39,633 bases of DNA from a virus. The notes below the pieces were generated by a model that worked only from the letters and a program-made list of their open reading frames with translations, ran no database searches and was not told the origin of the DNA. Position numbers and translations under genes: made by a program. The DNA is taken from the IMG/VR virus record IMGVR_UViG_3300021247_000202, positions 1 through 39,633 of that record; one strand, 5' to 3'. Positions 13,344 through 19,921 of the stretch are shown here, in pieces; the stretch's first letter is position 1, and every line of letters starts with the position of its first letter.

Positions 13344-13525
13344 GATAAATCCTCCTCTGTTATCCAACCAACCCCCCCCCCCCCCCCCCCCCCCACCCCA
13401 CGGTAATAATTAGACATACCTTTGATAGCCCATTCACATAGGCTAGTTCTGCCCATGTCATATACTTCTTGTTCTATTGCAAACATGATCTCATCTATAT
13501 CGCTATCTGAAAGTTCTTTATTCAT
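13340..13525 (-). CDS. Small acidic protein with poly-glycine from a G tract
   Basis: A 61-residue protein starting MNKELSDSDIDEIMFAIEQE. Near its C-terminus a run of 23 G on this strand encodes RGVGGGGGGGVGW, then ITEEDLS and stop. ATG at 13525 is placed five bases from the GAGGAGGA ribosome binding site. The glycine run is unlike anything else in the operon. Its coding frame depends on the exact length of the G run, so the C-terminus as given is provisional. Confidence 0.5.
   Translation of the reverse strand: MNKELSDSDIDEIMFAIEQEVYDMGRTSLCEWAIKGMSNYYRGVGGGGGGGVGWITEEDLS
13372..13394. repeat. 23-base homopolymer C tract (G on coding strand)
   Basis: An uninterrupted run of 23 C lies inside a minus-strand gene, with a further CCCC after a single A. 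This is extreme for an AT-rich genome. It is expected to slip during replication and is also a known weak point of sequencing and assembly. Its length sets the reading frame downstream. Confidence 0.9.
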
Positions 13526-13706
13526 CATCTTCCTCCTCGAATATATCTGAATATAAACCATCAATATCATCATCAGTCATTTTTATGTATCCTTCATGAC
13601 CATTCTTCAATACATAAGCCACGAATTGTTCTAACCCTCTATGATCTTCAAAAATGTTATCCATATCACGATTAATTAAATCGTTTATTTTTTGTTCTCT
13701 TGTCAT
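13518..13706 (-). CDS. Small acidic protein, unknown
   Basis: A 62-residue protein: helical start (REQKINDLINRDMDNIFEDH) and a very acidic end (SDIFEEEDDE). Its last bases overlap the next gene by eight. No family recognised. Confidence 0.55.
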   Translation of the reverse strand: MTREQKINDLINRDMDNIFEDHRGLEQFVAYVLKNGHEGYIKMTDDDIDGLYSDIFEEEDDE

Positions 13707-13708
13707 AA

Positions 13709-13870
13709 CTATTCCTCCACATCATCTATTGTAAAATTATCGCTATCGCAAGGCTCTAAATTACCAAACCTCAAGTCATTAAACTTCTCAATAGCTTCCT
13801 CTTTTGTTTCTGCTTCAATATCTTCTTTATAAAACACTTGTTCGCTTGCTCTTATTCTAAATATTGGCAT
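13709..13870 (-). CDS. Paralogous small protein, FRIRASEQVFY type
   Basis: A 53-residue protein with AAGGAGG upstream; ATG at 13870 is preferred over an earlier in-frame one. MPIFRIRASEQVFYKEDIEA is followed by a TKEEAIEKF helix and a final NFTIDDVEE strand. The same order is found in the next three upstream genes, so they are probably duplicates. Similar small proteins occur in many phages; role unknown. Confidence 0.6.
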   Translation of the reverse strand: MPIFRIRASEQVFYKEDIEAETKEEAIEKFNDLRFGNLEPCDSDNFTIDDVEE

Positions 13871-14027
13871 TTTTAACCTCCTTAACCAAAATCTCATCTA
13901 AATATTCAGCATTAATAGGATCAATGCTTCCCTCGCCATCATAAAGCCTAGCAATAGCACTATCCTCTGTATCAGCATCAATCATGTAATATTGATATAA
14001 TGTTTCTCTCAACATAAATTTAGGCAT
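13857..14027 (-). CDS. Paralogous small protein
   Basis: A 56-residue protein (MPKFMLRETLYQYYMIDADT, then EDSAIARLYDGEG). It has the family order of a short strand, an acidic turn D-A-D-T-E-D and a helix. Overlaps the paralogues on both sides by 8 to 14 bases. Function unknown. Confidence 0.55.
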   Translation of the reverse strand: MPKFMLRETLYQYYMIDADTEDSAIARLYDGEGSIDPINAEYLDEILVKEVKNANI

Positions 14028-14241
14028 TTTTGATTTCCTCTATCTCTCTTTTATCTTCATAATAATCCACTACTTCAAAACCCCAATTACTTGGTAAAGT
14101 TTCTACATATTGAGCATGGTTAAAAAAATCAACCTCTTCAAATAGATTATCTACTGCTTCTTTACTTTCTGCTTCTATTTGATAAACAACATTGACTATT
14201 TCTTCACGCTTTTCAGGCACTATTACTCTAAATGTTTTCAT
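14020..14241 (-). CDS. Paralogous small protein
   Basis: A 73-residue protein, MKTFRVIVPEKREEIVNVVY with QIEAESKEAVDNLFEEVDFF and a final GFEVVDYYED strand. It is the clearest longer member of the array. ATGA overlap with the upstream paralogue; GGAGAGAG is the ribosome binding site. Confidence 0.6.
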   Translation of the reverse strand: MKTFRVIVPEKREEIVNVVYQIEAESKEAVDNLFEEVDFFNHAQYVETLPSNWGFEVVDYYEDKREIEEIKNA

Positions 14242-14405
14242 TGTTGGCTCTCTCCTATAAATGTTATATCTGCATCTCTAATATCGCTAGGCTCTAAATC
14301 TGAGTATATTTCCCAAAAATTATCACAAGCCTCATCACGATCTTCGGCCTCAACCATTGTTTTATAAACATGAATTTCCCTTGCTTCTACATAAAACTTT
14401 TTCAT
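14238..14405 (-). CDS. Paralogous small protein
   Basis: A 55-residue protein, MKKFYVEAREIHVYKTMVEA then EDRDEACDNFWEIYSD and DADITFIGES. It shares the strand, EAE-x-x-x-EA helix and D-I-x-F strand plan with the next genes. AAAGGGTTAATT precedes the ATG. Confidence 0.6.
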   Translation of the reverse strand: MKKFYVEAREIHVYKTMVEAEDRDEACDNFWEIYSDLEPSDIRDADITFIGESQQ

Positions 14406-14425
14406 AATTAACCCTTTATAGTTAA

Positions 14426-14467
14426 GATTATCGAATGATAATCAGATAGCACACATAAGGCGCTATC
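14426..14467. repeat. Two adjacent hairpins between small genes
   Basis: GATTATC (14426-14432) with GATAATC (14437-14443), and GATAGC (14445-14450) with GCTATC (14462-14467). They fill the gap between two minus-strand genes and may attenuate or process the polycistronic RNA. Confidence 0.5.
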
Positions 14468-14476
14468 GGGTATCAC

Positions 14477-14743
14477 TCAAATAGTAGGTATAACACTCAT
14501 CTTTTCATCAGAGGTATATAATGCGCCACCATTATTGCCTTCATCATCACTCTGCGGGATTATCCATGAGCCATCAGTAAAGTCTATAATAACAGGCTTT
14601 TTATACCACATAAAATCCTCCATCTCTTTATCCGTCATATATCTAACTGATTTAATCGTTTTACCTATTAAAAAATCTGCAACCTTTTTATTCCACTTTT
14701 CAGCTATACCTAATTCGTATTCTTTTCTCTCTTGCGGTGTCAT
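14477..14743 (-). CDS. Conserved phage protein, unknown
   Basis: An 88-residue protein with IGKTIKSVRYMTDKEMEDFM, WYKKPVIIDFTDGSWIIPQ and SDDEGNNGGALYTS. This beta-rich pattern is found in uncharacterised proteins of many phages. ATGA overlap with the upstream gene. Function unknown. Confidence 0.65.
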   Translation of the reverse strand: MTPQERKEYELGIAEKWNKKVADFLIGKTIKSVRYMTDKEMEDFMWYKKPVIIDFTDGSWIIPQSDDEGNNGGALYTSDEKMSVIPTI

Positions 14744-14910
14744 ACTGCCTCCTTTAAACGCTTTGACATATTCACAATAGCGACTTCTTCATTACCCTCA
14801 TCAAGTAAATCCATAGCCATTTTTAATGCTTTCTCTTGTGTTAAGTAATAAGCATTAATTTCCATTCCCTGTAATTCTTCTTCACAATAAACACTATATC
14901 TATCGCTCAT
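14740..14910 (-). CDS. Small acidic protein
   Basis: A 56-residue protein: RYSVYCEEELQGMEINAYYL then QEKALKMAMDLLDEGNEEVA. The strand-helix plan with a Q/E-K/E-A helix is again like the paralogous array. ATGA-type overlaps at both ends. Function unknown. Confidence 0.55.
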   Translation of the reverse strand: MSDRYSVYCEEELQGMEINAYYLTQEKALKMAMDLLDEGNEEVAIVNMSKRLKEAV

Positions 14911-15062
14911 AATGCCCCCTCTACTTGTTTAACATCTGAATTTTGCTTGCGCCAAGCCTTAACCATAGAATACCGCATGGCCTCTCTTAAAGTTCGTGGC
15001 GTAGCCCATTGGTAATAATTGTATCTAAAGAATTGCTTAGCCTTTTCTTGATCTGTTTTCAT
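14907..15062 (-). CDS. Small basic protein
   Basis: A 51-residue protein with many basic and aromatic residues (KQFFRYNYYQWATPRTLREA, MVKAWRKQ). It is basic, unlike most of its acidic neighbours. AAGGGGGAAGT precedes the ATG. Function unknown. Confidence 0.55.
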   Translation of the reverse strand: MKTDQEKAKQFFRYNYYQWATPRTLREAMRYSMVKAWRKQNSDVKQVEGAL

Positions 15063-15071
15063 ACTTCCCCC

Positions 15072-15518
15072 TTACCATGATGATTGATAATAAAAATCCC
15101 ATTGTTCTAAATCTTGACTCAATAAATTCTCTAACACGGGTATTGTGTCTTTAATATCCTGATAATACCATTCTTGATAATCCGTATCACCAAAGAAAAA
15201 TCCCTCTGATGTTGGCAATATATTGTCTGCCAATGAATGATCTTGATCTACCCGCTTTAATGTATCTAATAGTTCCTGTAATTGATTTCTTGATACATAG
15301 TATTCCTTGCAATTATCCTCGCCATCTTGAACATTTTCCACGAACCAATGATGAATAGCATTAGCCTTGCGCCAATACATAGCCTCTCTTGATATCTCTT
15401 TAGTTCGTCCTAATCCATTCAATCCTATTTCTGCGTCAATCCTATCTGCTAAAGCCTTGTCATGCTCATTAAAGCTAAATAAATAACGCTTAGCTGATAA
15501 ATACATATCTAAACCCAT
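15072..15518 (-). CDS. Conserved phage protein of the MGLDMYL type
   Basis: A 148-residue protein starting MGLDMYLSAKRYLF and containing YWRKANAIHHWFVENVQDGE, then GFFFGDTDYQEWYYQDI. This is a widespread phage family with no established function. AAAGGGGAATATC is the ribosome binding site. Confidence 0.7.
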   Translation of the reverse strand: MGLDMYLSAKRYLFSFNEHDKALADRIDAEIGLNGLGRTKEISREAMYWRKANAIHHWFVENVQDGEDNCKEYYVSRNQLQELLDTLKRVDQDHSLADNILPTSEGFFFGDTDYQEWYYQDIKDTIPVLENLLSQDLEQWDFYYQSSW

Positions 15519-15586
15519 GATATTCCCCTTTCAAAGTTTATAAACCGCCTCATGCGGAGTAATTGTGTAGAGTTTTCTATTGCCCG

Positions 15587-15763
15587 TTATGCCTCAGGGT
15601 GCTTGTGTTCCCATACCTTTTTGCTTAATGATATAAGAGTTGAAGCCTCATGAGGATATAAGCCATGATGTTCTGCAAATTTATCAATAGTCAAATAATC
15701 ATTCCTATAATCTAAATATGCGTCAATCAAGGTATCTCTTAGTTCCTTGTTCCATTTAATCAT
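15587..15763 (-). CDS. Small helix-turn-helix-like protein
   Basis: A 58-residue protein. LTIDKFAEHHGLYPHEASTL followed by ISLSKKVWE reads as helix, turn (HHGLYP) and second helix, suggesting DNA binding. The start has GAAAGGAACAAT upstream. Weak assignment. Confidence 0.5.
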   Translation of the reverse strand: MIKWNKELRDTLIDAYLDYRNDYLTIDKFAEHHGLYPHEASTLISLSKKVWEHKHPEA

Positions 15764-15795
15764 ATTGTTCCTTTCATATGGCCAAAAATAGCCCC

Positions 15796-15821
15796 TTAAA
15801 GCCCCTTTAAAGAGGCTTTAA
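15796..15821. repeat. Intergenic hairpin
   Basis: TTAAAGCC (15796-15803) and GGCTTTAA (15814-15821) form a perfect eight-base stem with a ten-base loop. It lies just after the stop of the minus-strand gene at 15831 and may be a weak terminator or RNA-stabilising hairpin. Confidence 0.5.
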
Positions 15822-15830
15822 AAGATATTT

Positions 15831-16349
15831 CTAGTGATAGGTATCAATCATGCCCTTAGCTTCGTTAATAACCTCTTCTGTATCGCCTAAATAGCCAAAT
15901 TGAGAGTCTATAACCTCGCCTGATTGATCTATAATCCTAGCGCCATAAGTATCACCCCTTAAATAATAGTCATAAATCTTAACCTCATGCTCTAAAAGTT
16001 CATAAGGTTTCGTGATACCATTCTTTTCTGCATTTTCTTTAGTGATATAAATAAATCCGATCTGCCCGCTATCGAAGCGACATGAAAAAGGGCTTGTGGA
16101 TATGGTGATATTGCCATGTTCATACATATAAATAGGCAAATAGTAGATGTTTTCTTGATTGGCCTCAATCCAATCCATGAGTTCCTGAGGCTCTAAAAAG
16201 TTATGTTCATCACCTAATTCATAGCGCTTATGAAAGCAAGCCATGAAGCCTAAATTATCCCATGTTTTTCTAGGGTCATCAGGAAAGGTGTCATAACATA
16301 ATTGTATTTCATAATCTTTATATTCTATTGTTTCGATAATGTCATTCAT
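15831..16349 (-). CDS. Conserved phage/plasmid protein, unknown
   Basis: A 172-residue protein: IEYKDYEIQLCYDTFPDDPR, WDNLGFMACFHKRYELGDEH, YLPIYMYEHGNITISTSPFS, then GQIGFIYITKENAEK and YYLRGDTYGARI. This combination is frequent in uncharacterised phage and plasmid genes. The largest protein of the minus operon. Overlaps its upstream neighbour by eight bases. Confidence 0.7.
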   Translation of the reverse strand: MNDIIETIEYKDYEIQLCYDTFPDDPRKTWDNLGFMACFHKRYELGDEHNFLEPQELMDWIEANQENIYYLPIYMYEHGNITISTSPFSCRFDSGQIGFIYITKENAEKNGITKPYELLEHEVKIYDYYLRGDTYGARIIDQSGEVIDSQFGYLGDTEEVINEAKGMIDTYH

Positions 16350-16662
16350 TTATTGCCCCTTTCATAATTTCAAGTTCATCAATAATACTCTGATACATTC
16401 CCGTCATGTAATTACTGCCTAAGTCTTTTAAATCCGCCTCAAGCGCCTTAATATGATCTGATACAGGGATAAATTCAACATTCCATATATCAGAGATCAT
16501 ATCTAAAGAAAAAGCCTCATGCGGTATCGGTTCATCACCGCCTATATCTTCATCATCACTCATTCTTTTAAAATGCTCAATAATTTCTGTTTCTGTTGGC
16601 GGGTTATCGTATGACCAAGCGCCAAAATTCCCGCATTCATTATCATGTATGACATAACGCAT
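16342..16662 (-). CDS. Hypothetical acidic protein
   Basis: A 106-residue protein: MRYVIHDNECGNFGAWSYDN, an acidic middle (SDDEDIGGDEP) and a helical end (KALEADLKDL, IIDELEIMKG). AAAGGGGGATTAAATT precedes the ATG. No family recognised. Confidence 0.6.
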   Translation of the reverse strand: MRYVIHDNECGNFGAWSYDNPPTETEIIEHFKRMSDDEDIGGDEPIPHEAFSLDMISDIWNVEFIPVSDHIKALEADLKDLGSNYMTGMYQSIIDELEIMKGAINE

Positions 16663-16665
16663 AAT

Positions 16666-16827
16666 TTAATCCCCCTTTGATGATTTTAAGATGTCTTTAA
16701 TTAATTCCGCCTCATGCTCTGTAATGCTAAGCCAATTTGTATGCGCCCCTTCGGCCTGAATTTTCAGGCTTAAAGTTTCGCCTTTGCTTTCAAAAATCTT
16801 ATTGAATTGATCGTCAATATAATCCAT
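16666..16827 (-). CDS. Small protein, unknown
   Basis: A 53-residue protein, MDYIDDQFNKIFESKGETLS then ITEHEAELIKDILKSSKGD. AAAGGGGTTAAAA upstream. The C-terminal helix is amphipathic. Function unknown. Confidence 0.55.
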   Translation of the reverse strand: MDYIDDQFNKIFESKGETLSLKIQAEGAHTNWLSITEHEAELIKDILKSSKGD

Positions 16828-16864
16828 TTTTAACCCCTTTCAGTTATGGCCTAATTTAAGCCCC

Positions 16865-16889
16865 TAAGCGCCCTAAGATAAGGCGCTTA
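16865..16889. repeat. Intergenic hairpin
   Basis: TAAGCGCC (16865-16872) and GGCGCTTA (16882-16889) form a perfect eight-base, GC-rich stem with a nine-base loop directly after the stop of the minus-strand gene at 16899. No T tract follows. Confidence 0.5.
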
Positions 16890-16898
16890 AAGATTAAA

Positions 16899-17351
16899 CT
16901 AAGCGGTTATAGGCTTGTTCCATTCTTTCATTCTTTCCTCATTCTCTAAATAATGCTCATAGTCAATAAGTAAAATATAATCTAAATCAGCTAGCGCCTG
17001 AATATCGAAGCCCGCCCAAGCCTCAAGAATGCGGTCTTGATAATTATCTACTAAGGCTTGCGCCTGAATACATGATTTTTTAATTCGTAGAATATCGGCT
17101 ATTTTATAGCGGTTAGGTTTCATTAAAGCCTCTGCAATATGCTTAACAGAAAACAATCTAGCACAATCGGCCATTGGTGTTTCGTATTCTCTAACCTCAC
17201 CCCCGAAGGCCTTGCGGTGTTGCTTTTCGTCTTTTAAATTCATGTTGAAAAGTTCGTCCCGATAAGCCGTCCAGCTAATGTTGTTTAATGTAGATAATTT
17301 ATAATAAGCCTCGTTTACTAGCTTAATAGTGTCTTTTTGGTGTTTATTCAT
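16899..17351 (-). CDS. Hypothetical helical protein
   Basis: A 150-residue, mostly helical protein (MNKHQKDTIKLVNEAYYKL..., RLFSVKHIAEALMKP, IDYEHYLENEERMKEW). ATG at 17351 is chosen because AAAAAGGGGCTTCAAA precedes it and because it forms an ATGA overlap with the upstream stop. Function unknown. Confidence 0.6.
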   Translation of the reverse strand: MNKHQKDTIKLVNEAYYKLSTLNNISWTAYRDELFNMNLKDEKQHRKAFGGEVREYETPMADCARLFSVKHIAEALMKPNRYKIADILRIKKSCIQAQALVDNYQDRILEAWAGFDIQALADLDYILLIDYEHYLENEERMKEWNKPITA

Positions 17352-17527
17352 TTTGAAGCCCCTTTTTGTTGTTTTTTCATTTTTAATACAACCTCGCAAG
17401 CCTGAAGTCTTAGATTGTCATCATCAGAATTGAGGAAGCCCCCTAAAACATTTAAGGCTTTTCTCATGTTCCTAAGTTCCCATTCAGGCCTAGCGGATAG
17501 ATTTACAATGTATTCTTGAAGCGTCAT
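17348..17527 (-). CDS. Small helical protein
   Basis: A 59-residue protein: TLQEYIVNLSARPEWELRNM, then RLQACEVVLKMKKQQKG. GAGAGGGCTATAAA precedes the ATG. Overlaps both neighbours by four bases. Function unknown. Confidence 0.55.
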   Translation of the reverse strand: MTLQEYIVNLSARPEWELRNMRKALNVLGGFLNSDDDNLRLQACEVVLKMKKQQKGASK

Positions 17528-17607
17528 TTTATAGCCCTCTCTTTTTTTAAAGTTAGTTCATAGATTAAAATCTGATAATAGCCCCTTAAATAAGCATTAT
17601 TATTCAT
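17524..17607 (-). CDS. Very short frame, 27 residues
   Basis: A 27-residue frame (MNNNAYLRGYYQILIYELTL...) that overlaps both neighbours by four bases in the same ATGA style as the rest of the operon. The continuous overlap pattern is the main support; length alone would not justify it. Confidence 0.4.
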   Translation of the reverse strand: MNNNAYLRGYYQILIYELTLKKERAIK

Positions 17608-17795
17608 TTTGAGGCCTCAACGATCAAAGAAGCAAGCCTAGAAGCGAACCATTCATTAAGAAGCGCTAAAGCGTCTTTTTCAGGGATATTAAATTCTGAT
17701 ACGATCATTTCAGAGGATACAACAAGCCCATTATCATGCGCCTTGTCTATCGTTCTAAAAATCCAATCTTTTTTAAATAGCGTCTGTTCGTTCAT
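17604..17795 (-). CDS. Small helical protein, possible winged helix
   Basis: A 63-residue protein: TLFKKDWIFRTIDKAHDNGL, SSEMIVSEFNIPEKDALALL, NEWFASRLASL. The helix-helix-turn-helix pattern with IPEKDALALLNEW resembles a small winged helix without a visible wing. CAGGGGGCAATC precedes the ATG. Confidence 0.5.
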   Translation of the reverse strand: MNEQTLFKKDWIFRTIDKAHDNGLVVSSEMIVSEFNIPEKDALALLNEWFASRLASLIVEASK

Positions 17796-17938
17796 GATTG
17801 CCCCCTGATCGCTAAAAAAGCATAAGCCCCCGCCAAGCTAAGACATAATAGCGAAGCTAAAAAGCCTATAAACTCTAAACAATAGAGGCTTAAAAGCATT
17901 AGAAGTGTAGATTGTAAAGCCCTGATTAATTCATACAT
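17792..17938 (-). CDS. Membrane microprotein
   Basis: A 48-residue protein, hydrophobic from residue 8 to about 43 (STLLMLLSLYCLEFIGFLAS, LLCLSLAGAYAFLAI), enough for two short membrane helices with little loop. AAAAAAGGGGCTTAATT precedes the ATG. Could be holin-like or act in host membrane take-over; no evidence for either. Confidence 0.55.
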   Translation of the reverse strand: MYELIRALQSTLLMLLSLYCLEFIGFLASLLCLSLAGAYAFLAIRGQS

Positions 17939-17940
17939 AA

Positions 17941-18114
17941 TTAAGCCCCTTTTTTAAGTAAAGATATACTGATTAAAGCGTTATGGTTAAAAGCCCTAGC
18001 GTCTTTGTAAATAGTATCAAATAACCTATTAATAGCGGAAATTTCATTCTTAGCTAAAACATAAGCCTTATATTGTTTATTGCCTCTTATATATAGCGCC
18101 TTGTAAGTATTCAT
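17941..18114 (-). CDS. Small basic protein
   Basis: A 57-residue protein: MNTYKALYIRGNKQYKAYVL then AKNEISAINRLFDTIYKDAR. Basic; strand followed by helix. TTAGGGGCTTCT precedes the ATG. Function unknown. Confidence 0.55.
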   Translation of the reverse strand: MNTYKALYIRGNKQYKAYVLAKNEISAINRLFDTIYKDARAFNHNALISISLLKKGA

Positions 18115-18122
18115 AGAAGCCC

Positions 18123-18317
18123 CTAATAATTGTCATTAATATAGTTAAATAGTGAAGCCTTGATAGCCTCAATATCTACATTTTCAAAGTCTTTATTGAT
18201 TAGATCAGTTAAAAGGCTTGTGTAATTGCTATCATCTAATAACAGATTGCTATCTACTAAGGCCTCATTGACGACCATGCTATGAATTGCATTAGCTAAA
18301 GAATAATTGATATTCAT
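18123..18317 (-). CDS. Small acidic protein
   Basis: A 64-residue protein: MNINYSLANAIHSMVVNEAL, DSNLLLDDSNYTSLLTDLIN, IKASLFNYINDNY. Acidic and helical. ATG at 18317 follows TGGGGGGCTTTAAA. It overlaps the first gene of the operon by four bases. Confidence 0.55.
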   Translation of the reverse strand: MNINYSLANAIHSMVVNEALVDSNLLLDDSNYTSLLTDLINKDFENVDIEAIKASLFNYINDNY

Positions 18318-18577
18318 TTTAAAGCCCCCCATTTTTTAATAAATTGTTTTAATACTCTAACCTCTTTTAGTGCGTCTTTTCTATCGTCTTTTATATCTGA
18401 ATTTAACCAATCGTTATTTACATGGCCGTTTTCATAAAAACAGGACAATACATAACGGGCTTCTGATAACACTTCTTGAAGCGTATAGTCTTTTATATCT
18501 TTGTTATCGTCTGTTGATATATTGTCAAGTGATATTGATAGCTCATTACTCTTTAATGCGTCTTTTAAAAAACTCAT
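18314..18577 (-). CDS. First gene of the minus-strand operon, unknown
   Basis: An 87-residue protein (MSFLKDALKSNELSISLDNI, then EVLSEARYVLSCFYENGHVN). ATG at 18577 follows AAAGGGGCTAT and is preferred to an upstream in-frame ATG at 18652 that lacks such a site. Acidic and helical; function unknown. Confidence 0.55.
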   Translation of the reverse strand: MSFLKDALKSNELSISLDNISTDDNKDIKDYTLQEVLSEARYVLSCFYENGHVNNDWLNSDIKDDRKDALKEVRVLKQFIKKWGALK

Positions 18578-18908
18578 ATAGCCCCTTTCATTGATAATTA
18601 AGGCCTCTCTAAGCCTTAAAGATATTAGATCAAAGATTATTAAATAATGCAAGTTATTTCATCAATTATTTTTAATGACTAAAAGCCCCCTAAAAATAGC
18701 ATGGATAGCGAAGCGGAAAAGCCCGTTATAGTCTTATAGCGTATAGGGTGAAGATATAGGAAAGTATCATAATTGGTTAATAGGTTAGTATCACCTAACA
18801 AGAGATCGTGGCTCAAAATTGATTTATAGAAGCCTAAAGAATAGCAACATATAACAAAATGATATATAATGACACTTTTACATACATTCCTATTATATAC
18901 CCATAATT
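18578..18908. other. Divergent intergenic region
   Basis: This 331-base gap separates the minus-strand small-gene operon from the plus-strand packaging and structure operon, so promoters for both should be here. On the minus strand TTGATG (18660-18665) and TAATAA (18637-18642) are spaced 17 bases; this is a weak match. On the plus strand TATATAAT lies near 18860 without a clear -35 box. No gene or strong repeat is seen. Confidence 0.45.
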
Positions 18909-19784
18909 ATGAAGCTAACCCGTAAACAGATCAAAGAAGGCCTTGAGGCTATGCCAATCGACACCTTGCTATTGGGTGAGCCTAAGACATTGACAAAGAA
19001 GCAAAAAGACTTTGCCCAAGCGGTAGCATTAGGAAAGCCAAAGGCGCAAGCATATAGAGAAGCCTATAATACCAAAGCAAGTCCCAATGTTCAGGCGGTA
19101 GAAGGTCATAGATTATCAAATAACCCTAACATCTCACTAATGATAGAGGCCATGAAGATAGGAATAGAGGCTCAAAAATATCTTTTACCCTCTCATTTAA
19201 GGGCGCTTACTATACAAAAACTTACAGAGAAGGCCATTGACCCTGATGTTAATCACGCTCAACAAATTAAAGCGCTTGAATTATTAGGCAAGATAACAGA
19301 AGTCGCCCTATTCTCTGAGCGTAAAGAGGTTATTACAACAGACACAAGCGCTAAAGCTAAAGACAGGCTTATTGATACGCTAGCTAAGGCCATTAGATCA
19401 TCTAATCATATAAGCATGGATAAGAAGCAAGAAGCGGAAAGCTTGCTCAATGAGATAACAGGCGGAAGCCTAACCAATCCCAACCCTGAAACTTTAGAAG
19501 CCGAAGCATATCTTCCAAATGAAAGCCAAGCGGAAGAAAATCAGGAAGAGGAAACCCCACCCGACCCGCACCCCCAAAATGCTGTTGAAATTGAGGATGC
19601 CCTAAGCCATACTATTCCAGACAAACAATCATCAACTTTTACCGAAACACCCCCCTTATCTTCTTCAAACGCAGATGGGGAGGGGGTAGATAATTTTTGG
19701 AAAGAGCTTGAAGCGCCTTATACAGGAAACACCCCCCTTGTTAATTCTGGGTCCCATACACCTGACGGAGGGGTATCTGAATGA
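18909..19784 (+). CDS. terS: Terminase small subunit
   Basis: A 291-residue protein. The segment LTKKQKDFAQAVALGKPKAQ, AYREAYNTKA, then VEGHRLSNNPNISLMIEAM is the typical DNA-binding start of the Terminase_2-type small subunit, which recognises the packaging site and hands DNA to the large subunit. From about residue 190 the sequence becomes a Pro/Glu/Ser/Thr-rich acidic, probably disordered tail, making it longer than usual. No strong ribosome binding site is visible. The large subunit lies four genes downstream. Confidence 0.8.
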   Translation: MKLTRKQIKEGLEAMPIDTLLLGEPKTLTKKQKDFAQAVALGKPKAQAYREAYNTKASPNVQAVEGHRLSNNPNISLMIEAMKIGIEAQKYLLPSHLRALTIQKLTEKAIDPDVNHAQQIKALELLGKITEVALFSERKEVITTDTSAKAKDRLIDTLAKAIRSSNHISMDKKQEAESLLNEITGGSLTNPNPETLEAEAYLPNESQAEENQEEETPPDPHPQNAVEIEDALSHTIPDKQSSTFTETPPLSSSNADGEGVDNFWKELEAPYTGNTPLVNSGSHTPDGGVSE

Positions 19785-19921
19785 AATATGAGCGTATAGA
19801 GGTAGATTGGATATACACCCACCTGATGTGGTCTTATTGGTTCTCTATATACCTTATAGTGAGTTTAGTAGGTGTTTACATCATATGGACTGACCTAAAG
19901 GGTTTAAGGGGGCGGAAATGA
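19781..19921 (+). CDS. Membrane microprotein
   Basis: A 46-residue protein with GGAGGGGTATCTGA upstream and ATGA overlaps at both ends. SYWFSIYLIVSLVGVYIIW forms one membrane helix, followed by a basic end (LRGRK). Lies between the terminase subunits; function unknown. Confidence 0.55.
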   Translation: MKYERIEVDWIYTHLMWSYWFSIYLIVSLVGVYIIWTDLKGLRGRK

